Positions 38,737 through 47,077 of a DNA stretch of 60,458 bases are shown one piece after another; position 1 is the first letter of the stretch; each line of letters starts with the position of its first letter. The notes under the pieces are model-generated. The model searched no databases, had not been told where the DNA came from, and saw only the letters and a program-made list of their open reading frames with translations. The stretch comes from Rhodococcus tibetensis (GTDB taxonomy: Bacteria > Actinomycetota > Actinomycetes > Mycobacteriales > Mycobacteriaceae). The DNA is taken from assembly GCF_024438035.1 (NCBI RefSeq), contig NZ_JANFQF010000029.1, positions 1 through 60,458 of the forward strand. Direction: 5' to 3'. The position numbers were made by a program, and so were the translations under genes.

Positions 38737-40101
38737 TCAGATGATCCTCCGGGCTTTCATGCCCGAGAACACCGCACCGATCCGCACCACGTCGCCCGTG
38801 GTGGGGGCGTGGAGCATCTGGCCGTTCCCGACGTAGATCGCCACGTGCCCGGGACCACCCGACTGCCAGTTACCGAAGAGCAGATCTCCCGGCCTCGCCT
38901 CCGAAAGCGGGATCTCGACGCCCACGCGCCACTGTGTCTCCGAGGTCCGGGGCAATTTGATACCCGTGGCGGCGTAGACAGCGAACGAAGTGAGACCGGA
39001 GCAGTCGAATCCACCACCGGACGGGCCGTTGATATTGCCGCCGCCCCACACGTACGGCAGTCCGATGAACCGCATCGCCATCTCGACCACGCGGCTCGGC
39101 TCGCCCGAGCCGACGCCGTAGAAGAACGGCGACAGCATTCGGGCGAACGATTCTTCGAGCGAGCGGATCCGCGCCACATACGGCTGGGTTTCGTGCACGT
39201 AGTCCGGTTTCCCGGCGGGCATGCCGCCCGACGTGCGCACCGCACCCGCACCGGCGTTGTATGCCGCAAGGGTGAGGTCGAGGGTGTCGCCCTTGACCAC
39301 GCCTTGCTTCTTCCAGGCGTCGATCTGCGCATGGAGGTCGCACAACATCTGGCCGGACGCCATCATCGGGTCGGCGACGCCGTTGATGTCCACCTTGCCG
39401 TCGCCGTCCGCGTCCTTGCCGTACTTGGCCCAGGTGCCGGGCAGGAACTGACCCGGTCCGCGGGCACCTGCCCTCGACACCGGCGAGGCCGCCCCGTAGC
39501 GGAAGCCGTTCTCCACCGAGTACAGAGCAGCCAGGGTGGGCGGTTTGATTCCTTCACACAACGAGCCGGCCTTGCGAATCCAGGGGGCGAAGACAGCGAT
39601 GGCTCCGATCGGGGCCAGTGAAACGCCCGGAAATCCGGCAGGCACCGACGGAATCAAAGATCCGAGGCCGCTGATGATGGCGGGGACACCAGGGACGGCG
39701 GCCAGGCCACCGATCATCGTTTCCGCGCCCGAGGCCATCGGCGCCGGGGGTTGGTCGAGCGGACTGTCAGGGAGGACGAGTGACTGCTCAGGGGCGGGGA
39801 TCGGCGGGGATGGCGCCAGCGGTGCATCTGCAGCAGGTGGCGCGGGAATGTACGGATCGGTTGCCTGCTTCACCACCTCGGATGCGTCGGTGACCATCTG
39901 TTCGGCTTGCAGTCGTGCTGGTTCCGGGAGAGCCGAGATTGCGTCGTTCACCTGTTTCTGAACGTCGGGTGAAGCCTGCTCCACTACTTGAATCGCTTCG
40001 GCTGCTTGATCTTTCACTGGCTGCGGTATGTCCGTTCCTTGAACCATTGCCCCCGCTGCTGTGGTGATCGCCACGATGATCGCCGCTGCATCAACTGACA
40101 T
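38737..40101 (-). CDS. Cell-wall hydrolase: lytic transglycosylase (SLT) plus NlpC/P60
   Basis: 454 residues. The N-terminus is hydrophobic and then alanine/proline-rich. An SLT-like domain (~185-300) has ALYSVENGFRYG with the catalytic glutamate, GPGQFLPGTW and LAAYNAGAGAV. The C-terminal NlpC/P60 domain (~330-454) has FDCSGLTSFAVY (Cys), GHVAIYVG (His) and LHAPTTG. Such fusions cut peptidoglycan glycan strands and D-Glu-DAP stems in division. ATG at 40101 behind GAGGAGGAG. Signal peptide is weak, so export is inferred. Confidence 0.9.
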   Translation of the reverse strand: MSVDAAAIIVAITTAAGAMVQGTDIPQPVKDQAAEAIQVVEQASPDVQKQVNDAISALPEPARLQAEQMVTDASEVVKQATDPYIPAPPAADAPLAPSPPIPAPEQSLVLPDSPLDQPPAPMASGAETMIGGLAAVPGVPAIISGLGSLIPSVPAGFPGVSLAPIGAIAVFAPWIRKAGSLCEGIKPPTLAALYSVENGFRYGAASPVSRAGARGPGQFLPGTWAKYGKDADGDGKVDINGVADPMMASGQMLCDLHAQIDAWKKQGVVKGDTLDLTLAAYNAGAGAVRTSGGMPAGKPDYVHETQPYVARIRSLEESFARMLSPFFYGVGSGEPSRVVEMAMRFIGLPYVWGGGNINGPSGGGFDCSGLTSFAVYAATGIKLPRTSETQWRVGVEIPLSEARPGDLLFGNWQSGGPGHVAIYVGNGQMLHAPTTGDVVRIGAVFSGMKARRII

Positions 40102-40345
40102 ACGTGCGCTCCTCCTCCTCGGTAGACCGAACCGAGTAGGTTCACGTTACGACGGGGTACAGCAGCTGCGGGGCGAATTCGGCAGCTTGGGCCGCACCCA
40201 TTTCGTACGGTGAGCAGGCTTCGGATCCTCGGACGCGAACGACCGCGAGTTTTGCCCGATGCCCGGCGCTGCCGGCGTCGGTCTCGCATCGCACTCCGAA
40301 CTGTCTCCCAGGTTGCTCACAGGATCGTCGTGGATGGTGGTGGGC

Positions 40346-40537
40346 ATGAGTGAAGACCGACGGAGTTCCCGCCTGCTTCCCGTTCGGCGTGCGCTCGCAG
40401 TAGCTGGAATCGCCGGGCTGGTCGCCGGTGGCGGCATCGCGGCCGCCGCGGACACCTCTGCTCCCGATGCGGCAGTCGCCGCTCCCCTCGTCTCCGCGGG
40501 GTCCGGAACGCCGGACGCGGTGTCCAGCGGATCCTGA
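40346..40537 (+). CDS. Small exported or membrane peptide upstream of the ApbE-like gene
   Basis: 63 residues from the ATG at 40346: a basic N-terminus (RRSSRLLPVRRA), a hydrophobic stretch (LAVAGIAGLVAGGGIAAAA) and a short Ala/Ser/Pro tail. It lies 22 bp upstream of the ApbE-like gene, likely in one operon. It lacks an obvious FMN-acceptor S/TGAT motif. Function unknown. Confidence 0.6.
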   Translation: MSEDRRSSRLLPVRRALAVAGIAGLVAGGGIAAAADTSAPDAAVAAPLVSAGSGTPDAVSSGS

Positions 40538-40559
40538 AGACGCGGGAAGGAACTACGGC

Positions 40560-41327
40560 ATGAGCGGTGCGCGAAGCGCGACCGAATGGTCGACGTGGGG
40601 TGTGCACGCACGCGTCGTCGTCACCGACCCGGCCGCGCTCGATTCGGCCGCCAACCTAGTGCGCGGCTACCTCGCTGCGGCAGACGCCGCGGTCAACCGC
40701 GAGCGGTCCGACGCCGAGATCCACTCGCTCCGACCGGGGAGAAACACCGTCACCCCACTGTTCGCCCGATTCATCGCCGATGCCCTCTCTGCGGCACAGA
40801 CCACCGACGGCAAACTCGACCCCACCTCGCCAGCGGGGGCCCACTCATGGCGTTCGGTCGGTGTCGACGGAACCGAGGTGACGCTTCCCGAGGGAGTGGA
40901 GCTCGACCTCACGTCCACCGCTCGGGCGAGCTCTGCCGACCACTGCGCGTCGACGACGGCCGAACTGCTCGGTTGCGGCGTGCTGGTGGCCCTGGGCGGA
41001 GACATCGCCACCGCCGGAACCACACCGCCGGGAGGGTGGCAGGTGCAGGTTCAAGACCTGCCGGGCGACCCCACCTGCCAGGTGTCGATTCCGTCGGGTG
41101 CGGGGGTGGCGACGGCCAGTACCGTGAAACCGCTGCACCCCGACCCGATTGCGGTGTGGCGCACGGTGTCCGTGGTGGCCGACTGCTGCACCACTGCCCA
41201 CGGGGCCAGTAGCGCTGCGGTTGCGATGGGCGGCGGCGCCGTCGACTGGCTCACCGAACTGAAGCTACCCGCGAGGCTGGTGGATCAGGAGTTCCGGGTG
41301 AGCACCCTCGGCGGATGGCCCCATTGA
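40560..41327 (+). CDS. ApbE-like FAD:protein FMN transferase family, diverged
   Basis: 255 residues with the ApbE layout: N-terminal D-A-A-V-N-R-E-R-S-D-A-E-I-H-S-L, a central GVELDLTSTARASSAD in place of the usual DLGGIAKGYAVD, LVALGGDIATAG, and a C-terminal ASSAAVAMGG. The glycine-rich flavin/metal segment is altered, so activity is uncertain. There is no lipobox, unlike exported ApbE. RBS GGAAGGAA before the ATG. Converges with ilvA 7 bp away. Confidence 0.75.
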   Translation: MSGARSATEWSTWGVHARVVVTDPAALDSAANLVRGYLAAADAAVNRERSDAEIHSLRPGRNTVTPLFARFIADALSAAQTTDGKLDPTSPAGAHSWRSVGVDGTEVTLPEGVELDLTSTARASSADHCASTTAELLGCGVLVALGGDIATAGTTPPGGWQVQVQDLPGDPTCQVSIPSGAGVATASTVKPLHPDPIAVWRTVSVVADCCTTAHGASSAAVAMGGGAVDWLTELKLPARLVDQEFRVSTLGGWPH

Positions 41328-41334
41328 CGGTCCA

Positions 41335-42567
41335 TCAGTGCTGCAGCCGGACGGCGTATCCGGCGACGTCGAGCGCGTCGAGCAGATCCTGTCGATGCCC
41401 GGGGCCACGGGTCTCGACGGTGAGAAAGACCTCCACCTCGTCGAGCGCGAGTGAGCCACCGGTCCGGGAGTGAACCACGTCGACCACACTGGCCCCGTTT
41501 CCGCTGACCACTTCGAGGAGTCCCACCAAACCGCCCGGTCGGTCTGGAATGGTCACGTGCACACCAAGATAGCGTCCTGCCGCGCGCAACCCGTGATTGA
41601 CCACATGGGTCAACAGCAACGGGTCGATGTTGCCGCCCGACAGCACGGCGCACACCTTTCCGGTGAGGCCGAGCTCGGCCGGTGGGCAACTGATCAGCGC
41701 CGCGACCGCAGCGGCGCCGGCAGGCTCGACGATGAGTTTCGCTCGCTCGAGGCACAAGAGCAGTGCACGGGACAACGCGTCCTCGCTCACCGTCACGATG
41801 GCATCCACCTGAGTGCCGACATGAGCAAACGGGACGTCGCCCGGTCGGCCGACCGCAATGCCGTCAGCCATGGTGGACATATTTTCCAACGGCACCGGAC
41901 GGCCTTCGGCGAGCGAGGCCGGCCAGGCGGCCGCCTGCTCGGCCTGGACGCCGACGATGCGCACGTCGGGGCGCAACTCCGACACCGCGGCGGCAATCCC
42001 GGCGATGAGGCCACCACCGCCCGTCGGAACGACGATGGTTCCGACGTCCGGGTCCTGCTCCAAAATTTCGAGACCCACCGTCCCCTGACCTGCCACAATG
42101 TCGATGTGGTCGAAGGGGTGGATCAGTACGGCCCCGGTCTCCGCGGCGAATTCCTTCGCCGCAACCAGGGCGTCGTCCACGGTGTCACCGGTCAGATGCA
42201 CCGTGGCGCCGTACGCCTTGGTTGCGACGAGTTTCGGTAGGGGCGCGCCCGTCGGCATGAAGACGGTCGACGCGATACCCAGGTCGGTGGCAGCCCAGGC
42301 CACACCCTGCGCATGGTTACCGGCACTCGCGGCGACCACACCACACGCGCGTTCCTCCTCGGACAGGTTCGCAATCCGGTTATAGGCACCACGCGGCTTG
42401 AACGACCCTGTGCGCTGCAGGTTTTCGCACTTGAGCGACACCTCGTGCCCGCACCGCTCGGACAACGCCCGCGACGCGATCACCGGCGTCCGGCGCATCA
42501 CGGGGTCCAGCAGCCTACGGGCTGCCCTGATCTGTTCGAGCGTGACGGATTCCACGCGGGCCAGCAT
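41335..42567 (-). CDS. ilvA: Threonine ammonia-lyase (threonine dehydratase)
   Basis: 410 residues. The PLP lysine lies in GSFKPRGAYNRI, the phosphate loop in GGGGLIAG, and SAGNHAQGVA binds substrate. A C-terminal ACT-like regulatory domain (~330-410) is present (VTIPDRPGGLVGLLEVV). It deaminates threonine to 2-oxobutyrate for isoleucine. The ATG at 42567 directly abuts triple-hairpin copy 3. The only ribosome-site-like GGAG upstream lies at the loop of that element's mini-hairpin. Confidence 0.93.
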   Translation of the reverse strand: MLARVESVTLEQIRAARRLLDPVMRRTPVIASRALSERCGHEVSLKCENLQRTGSFKPRGAYNRIANLSEEERACGVVAASAGNHAQGVAWAATDLGIASTVFMPTGAPLPKLVATKAYGATVHLTGDTVDDALVAAKEFAAETGAVLIHPFDHIDIVAGQGTVGLEILEQDPDVGTIVVPTGGGGLIAGIAAAVSELRPDVRIVGVQAEQAAAWPASLAEGRPVPLENMSTMADGIAVGRPGDVPFAHVGTQVDAIVTVSEDALSRALLLCLERAKLIVEPAGAAAVAALISCPPAELGLTGKVCAVLSGGNIDPLLLTHVVNHGLRAAGRYLGVHVTIPDRPGGLVGLLEVVSGNGASVVDVVHSRTGGSLALDEVEVFLTVETRGPGHRQDLLDALDVAGYAVRLQH

Positions 42568-42568
42568 A

Positions 42569-42640
42569 GGGCGCTCCGCGCCCCGTGCGTGGTTAACGAG
42601 TCCAGAGACTCGTCAACCACGCACGGGCGGCGAAGCCGCC
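42569..42640. repeat. Triple-hairpin element, copy 3 (metB-ilvA)
   Basis: Left mini-hairpin GGGCGC-TCC-GCGCCC (42569-42583). The central 20-bp stem (CCGTGCGTGGTTAACGAGTC with GACTCGTCAACCACGCACGG) has one mismatch and a short loop. Right mini-hairpin GGCGGC-GAA-GCCGCC (42626-42640). The right edge is the G of the metB TAG; the left edge is one base from the ilvA ATG. Confidence 0.88.
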
Positions 42641-43812
42641 TACTTCAGCGCCTGCTCGATGTCGCCCACGAGGTCGGCGGCATCTTCGATGCCGACGGAC
42701 AACCGCACGAGATCGTCCGGGACCTCGAGGAGCGAACCGGCGGTGGAGGCGTGGGTCATGGCGCCCGGATGCTCGATCAGCGACTCGACACCACCGAGCG
42801 ACTCGGCGAGGGTGAAGATCTCGGTTCGCGAGCAGAAGTCCAGCGCCGCCTGCTTGCCGCCCGCGAGTCGGACGGAGATCATGCCGCCGAAGCGGCGCAT
42901 CTGCTTCTCGGCGATCTTGTGGCCACTGTGCGATTCGAGGCCCGGGTAGATGACCTGCGACACCGCGGGGTGCCCGGTGAGCAGTTCGACGACCTTCTCG
43001 GCGTTGTCGCTGTGCCGCTCCATGCGCAGGGAGAGCGTCTTGATGCCGCGGAGCGTGAGGAACGCGTCGAAGGGTCCCGGGACCGCACCTGCACCGTTCT
43101 GCAGGAACGCGAACGCCGTGTCGAGTTCCTCGTCGTTGGTGACGAGTGCGCCGCCGACTACGTCGGAGTGGCCGCCGATGTACTTGGTGGTCGAATGCAG
43201 GGCGATGTCGGCGCCGAGCTGCAGCGGCTGCTGCAGGTACGGCGAGGCGAACGTGTTGTCGACGACGATCTTCGCGCCGGCCTCGTGCGCCACGTCGGAC
43301 AGCGCCTCGATGTCACCGATGTTGAGGAGCGGGTTGGTGGGCGTCTCGACCCACACGAGCTTGGTGTTGGGCCGGATGGCTGCCCGGACCGCATCCACAT
43401 CGGACACGGCGGCGGGCGTGTACTCGATGCCCCACTGGGTGAACACCTTGTCGATCAGGCGGAACGTTCCGCCGTAGGCGTCGTTCGGGATGACGAGATG
43501 GTCGCCGGGGCGGAGCGCAGCACGGAGGAGGCAGTCGGTGGCGGCCATGCCCGAGCCGAAGGCCCGGCCGTACGTGCCCGACTCCAGGGCTGCGAGGTTG
43601 GCCTCGAGCGGCCGGCGGGTGGGGTTGCCGGTGCGGGCGTATTCGAATCCGTTACGCATGCCGCCGACGCCGTCCTGGGCGAACGTCGAGCTCGCGTAGA
43701 TCGGGACGTTGACGGCGCCGGTCTGCGGGTCGGGGTCGAATCCGGCGTGCACGGCCTTGGTGGAGAAACCCTGCCAGCTGATGTTGTCCGCTTTGCTGCG
43801 CTGCTCACTCAT
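42640..43812 (-). CDS. metB: Cystathionine gamma-synthase
   Basis: 390 residues, trans-sulfuration PLP family. The PLP lysine is in HSTTKYIGGHSDVVGG; other landmarks are YARTGNPTRRPLEANLAALE and a C-terminal SLGGVESLIEHPGAMTHAS. It joins an activated homoserine with cysteine to make cystathionine, or runs sulfhydrylation. Homologue of Rv1079, near cbs, which forms the reverse pathway. Confidence 0.95.
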   Translation of the reverse strand: MSEQRSKADNISWQGFSTKAVHAGFDPDPQTGAVNVPIYASSTFAQDGVGGMRNGFEYARTGNPTRRPLEANLAALESGTYGRAFGSGMAATDCLLRAALRPGDHLVIPNDAYGGTFRLIDKVFTQWGIEYTPAAVSDVDAVRAAIRPNTKLVWVETPTNPLLNIGDIEALSDVAHEAGAKIVVDNTFASPYLQQPLQLGADIALHSTTKYIGGHSDVVGGALVTNDEELDTAFAFLQNGAGAVPGPFDAFLTLRGIKTLSLRMERHSDNAEKVVELLTGHPAVSQVIYPGLESHSGHKIAEKQMRRFGGMISVRLAGGKQAALDFCSRTEIFTLAESLGGVESLIEHPGAMTHASTAGSLLEVPDDLVRLSVGIEDAADLVGDIEQALK

Positions 43813-43833
43813 GTAGGCCAGCGTAGTAGGGAC

Positions 43834-44355
43834 TCAATCTTGCAGATACTCCGCGATCGCGAAGGCGACGTCGAGCTTGGTGTCGTCACTCACGGAGGGG
43901 TCGAGCGCGTTGACGATGATGCTGTGTGTCGGCGTGAGTAGTGCCATGGCGACGACGTCGAGGACCACCCCGTCCACCGCCGTGGATCGCGGGTCCGACA
44001 CTACGTTGGTCCCGTTTCTCATCTCCACGATGACCACAGGGTCCGTCGTCTGCGGCTTGACGGACGCCGTGAGGGTGCTCATGACATTGGTCGGCCCCTT
44101 CGACCACGAGCAGGTGGGGTCGACGGATCCGGGCACGACGGCCTCGGTGAGATACGGCCGGTCCGATACCAGCGACCCCAGCACCTCCGTGAGGTGATCG
44201 CAGTCGGTCGAACCGGACAGCGCCGCCGAGCCGGGCTTCGCCGTCACCATCGATGCCGGCTGTGCGACACCGTCGATCGCCTGCCCGCACCCGGTCGCCG
44301 TCAGTCCGAGGGCGACGATCGGAATTCCCACCACACGACGCAGACGAGCGCCCAC
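43834..44355 (-). CDS. DUF3558 lipoprotein
   Basis: 173 residues. A basic N-terminus, a hydrophobic helix and lipobox TATGC (Cys23) indicate a lipoprotein. The outer domain has conserved D-C…C positions (GSTDCDHL, PTCSWSKG) as in DUF3558 proteins. It sits between metB and cbs, where mycobacteria have pra (Rv1078). Function unknown. Confidence 0.85.
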   Translation of the reverse strand: MGARLRRVVGIPIVALGLTATGCGQAIDGVAQPASMVTAKPGSAALSGSTDCDHLTEVLGSLVSDRPYLTEAVVPGSVDPTCSWSKGPTNVMSTLTASVKPQTTDPVVIVEMRNGTNVVSDPRSTAVDGVVLDVVAMALLTPTHSIIVNALDPSVSDDTKLDVAFAIAEYLQD

Positions 44356-44424
44356 TGCTTCCCCCCTCGATATGTGGGACGGGCCGCCCGCGTCCAGCGA
44401 GCAGCCCCGTCCCGTTGTCTCGCC

Positions 44425-45810
44425 CTAGGACCCCGCGCTGAGGAACCCCAGCAGGTCGTGGCGGGTGATGACGCCGGCCGGCTTTCCGTCGTCGACCACC
44501 ATCAGCGCGTCGGTGTCCCCCAGCGCCTTCGTCGCGGCCGACACAGGCTCACCCGAGCCGATCAACGGGAAAGGCTTGCTCATGTGCTTCTCGACCGGAT
44601 CTGCGAGGTGAGCACGGCCCTCGAACACGGCGCTGAGAAGGTCGCGCTCGGTGACGCTCCCCGCCACCTCACCGGCCATGACGGGCGGCTCTGCGCCGAC
44701 GACGGGCATCTGGGACACCCCGTACTCGCGGAGGATCTCGATGGCGTCGCGCAGCGTCTCGGACGGGTGGGTGTGCACGAGGTCGGGCAGTTCACCCGAC
44801 TTGCCGCGTAGCACGTCGCCGACCGTCTTCTCGTCCGGTTTGCCGTCGAGCGGGGTGCGGAGGAACCCGTAGGAGGCCATCCACTTGTCGTTGAAGATCT
44901 TGGACAGGTAGCCGCGCCCGCCGTCTGGGAGGAGGACGACGATGACCGCGTCGGGACCCTCACGCTTGGCGACCTCGAGTGCGGCGACGACGGCCATGCC
45001 GCAGGATCCGCCGACCAACAGGCCCTCTTCGCGCGCGAGTCGGCGCGTCATCTCGAAGGAGTCGGCGTCGGAGACCGCGATGATCTCATCCGGGATGGAC
45101 GGGTCGTAGGCGCTCGGCCAGAAGTCCTCGCCGACACCTTCCACGAGGTACGGACGGCCGGTGCCACCCGAATACACAGAGCCCTCGGGGTCGGCGCCGA
45201 TGATCTTGACCTTCCCTCCCGACACCTCCTTGAGGTAGCGGCCGGTGCCGGTGATGGTGCCACCGGTGCCGACACCCGCGACGAAGTGCGTGATCTTGCC
45301 GTCGGTGTCGGCCCAGATCTCGGGGCCGGTGGTCTCGTAGTGGCTCTGTGGGCCGCCCGGGTTGGAGTACTGGTTCGGCTTCCAGCCACCCGGGAGTTCG
45401 CGTGCGAGGCGGTCGGACACGCTGTAGTAGCTGTCCGGGTGTTCCGGCGCCACCGCGGTCGGGCACACCACGACCTCGGCACCGTAGGCCTTGAGGACGT
45501 TGCGCTTGTCCTCGCCGACCTTGTCGGGGCACACGAACACGCACTTGTACCCACGCTTCTGCGCAACCAGTGCCAGCCCGACGCCGGTGTTGCCGGACGT
45601 GGGCTCGACGATGGTTCCACCCGGCTTCAGCTCGCCTGACGCCTCGGCGGCGTCGATCATCTTGACCGCGATACGGTCCTTCGAGCTTCCGCCGGGGTTC
45701 AGGTACTCGAGCTTGGCTGCAACGGTCCCGTACTCGCCGCCGATAACCGAAGTGAGCTTGACGAGAGGGGTGTTGCCGATCAGGTCGACGACGTGTTCCG
45801 CGATGCGCAT
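44425..45810 (-). CDS. cbs: Cystathionine beta-synthase with C-terminal CBS pair
   Basis: 461 residues. The PLP lysine is in GGSSKDRIAVKMI, the phosphate loop in GTGGTITGTGRYLKE, and PTSGNTGVGLA binds substrate. Two CBS domains (~335-455) end the protein. It makes cystathionine from homocysteine and serine, taking sulfur toward cysteine. Homologue of Rv1077. Divergent from the GDSL-type gene. Confidence 0.95.
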   Translation of the reverse strand: MRIAEHVVDLIGNTPLVKLTSVIGGEYGTVAAKLEYLNPGGSSKDRIAVKMIDAAEASGELKPGGTIVEPTSGNTGVGLALVAQKRGYKCVFVCPDKVGEDKRNVLKAYGAEVVVCPTAVAPEHPDSYYSVSDRLARELPGGWKPNQYSNPGGPQSHYETTGPEIWADTDGKITHFVAGVGTGGTITGTGRYLKEVSGGKVKIIGADPEGSVYSGGTGRPYLVEGVGEDFWPSAYDPSIPDEIIAVSDADSFEMTRRLAREEGLLVGGSCGMAVVAALEVAKREGPDAVIVVLLPDGGRGYLSKIFNDKWMASYGFLRTPLDGKPDEKTVGDVLRGKSGELPDLVHTHPSETLRDAIEILREYGVSQMPVVGAEPPVMAGEVAGSVTERDLLSAVFEGRAHLADPVEKHMSKPFPLIGSGEPVSAATKALGDTDALMVVDDGKPAGVITRHDLLGFLSAGS

Positions 45811-45946
45811 GACTCCATGGTCCCAGATGCGCAGATCGGATGCTCACAGACGTCCGGCACGGGGACTCCGACGCGGCTAGATTGGGTACGGGCGCAGTCC
45901 GCCGGAAGCCGTGAGAAGCACCCCAGGTAGCGGAAAGGTGAGACCA

Positions 45947-46969
45947 GTGCCGAAGAGCACCTGGCAGACCGGTGTGAAGGCCGGCGCCACGGCTGTCGTG
46001 GCGGGTTCGAGCGCAGGCACATTGTCGTGGGTGGCGTACTCGTACCTCATGTCGCAGGCCACAGCGGCGCGAGGCGTCATCGGACGCAATGTCACGAAAC
46101 CGCCGGAAGCAGACGGCGTGTACGCCCCCGGCGGCGCGGCCGTGGAACGCTGGCGTCGCGGCACACCGTACGACCTGCACCTGATGATCTTCGGCGACTC
46201 GACGGCCGCGGGCGTGGGTTGCCTGTCGGCGGAGGAAGTGCCCGGCGTGCAGATCGCCCGCCGCCTGGCCGACGAGACGGGCAAGCGAGTCCGGCTGAGC
46301 ACCAAGGCGATCGGTGGCGCTACCTCGCGCGGACTCAGTGGTCAGGTGGACGCGATGTTCGTGGCAGGTCCCCCGCCGGACGCCGCCGTCATCCTCGTCG
46401 GCGCCAACGACGTCACGTCGAAGAACTCCATTCGGGCCTCCGCCCGCAGGCTGGGTGAGGCAGTCGCCCGACTGCGGGAACACAACTGCGCCGTAGTCGT
46501 CGGGACGTGTCCCGACCTCGGCGTCGTCACTGCCATTCCCCAGCCCCTGCGCACTGTCGTGCGCACGTGGGGCCTCCGGCTGGCGAGGGCGCAGGCGGTC
46601 TCGGTCACCGAAGCAGGTGGACACCCGGTTGCGCTGGCCGATCTCCTGGCGCGCGAATTCCTGGCTGCCCCGGACCGGATGTTCTCGGCCGACCACTTCC
46701 ATCCTTCGGCTGCAGGATACGAACTCGCGGCGATCCAGATCGTGCCCGTCCTCGCCACGGCGCTGGGCATGTGGCACGGCGGCCCCCTCCCCGACCTGCC
46801 CGAGGTCTCGGAGGCGGCCGAGGCACGCAAGTTCTCGACGCGAACCCTGGCCTCGCTCAATCGCTTTCTGTGGCGACGGGCCGCGCGACGACGCGCGACG
46901 GGCCGCCTCGACGACCTGCTCGGAATCGAGGAGGCGTCGGCGTCGAGAGCCCGGCGGGCCGCCCAGTGA
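45947..46969 (+). CDS. SGNH/GDSL-type hydrolase (Rv1075c-like)
   Basis: 340 residues from the GTG at 45947, which has GGAAAGG eight bases upstream. An N-terminal hydrophobic segment may anchor it. Block I is FGDSTAAGVGC (Ser), block III is VGANDVTS (Asn), block V is SADHFHPSAAGY (Asp/His). Rv1075c is an esterase active on short acyl esters. The C-terminal ~60 residues are basic. The thiolase gene follows 108 bp later. Confidence 0.88.
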   Translation: MPKSTWQTGVKAGATAVVAGSSAGTLSWVAYSYLMSQATAARGVIGRNVTKPPEADGVYAPGGAAVERWRRGTPYDLHLMIFGDSTAAGVGCLSAEEVPGVQIARRLADETGKRVRLSTKAIGGATSRGLSGQVDAMFVAGPPPDAAVILVGANDVTSKNSIRASARRLGEAVARLREHNCAVVVGTCPDLGVVTAIPQPLRTVVRTWGLRLARAQAVSVTEAGGHPVALADLLAREFLAAPDRMFSADHFHPSAAGYELAAIQIVPVLATALGMWHGGPLPDLPEVSEAAEARKFSTRTLASLNRFLWRRAARRRATGRLDDLLGIEEASASRARRAAQ

Positions 46970-47028
46970 GAAGGCGACATTCCGCCGTGGCCGCGGCAAC
47001 GTAAGTTGTTTGTAAAGCCATGAAAACG

Positions 47029-47054
47029 GTGGTCTGCAACACAGTGCAGACCAC
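47029..47054. promoter_or_regulatory. Inverted repeat before the thiolase gene
   Basis: A perfect 10-bp inverted repeat, GTGGTCTGCA-N6-TGCAGACCAC, lies 23 bp before the ATG and just ahead of the ribosome site AAAGGAG (47065-47071). The size and symmetry suit a TetR-type operator; it could also be an RNA hairpin. Confidence 0.55.
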
Positions 47055-47077
47055 GGCAGCCCACAAAGGAGTTATTC

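Noticed and set aside
45086..46999. A 637-codon - strand frame across cbs and the GDSL-type gene
   Set aside because: Shadow frame; low-complexity Arg/Pro content.
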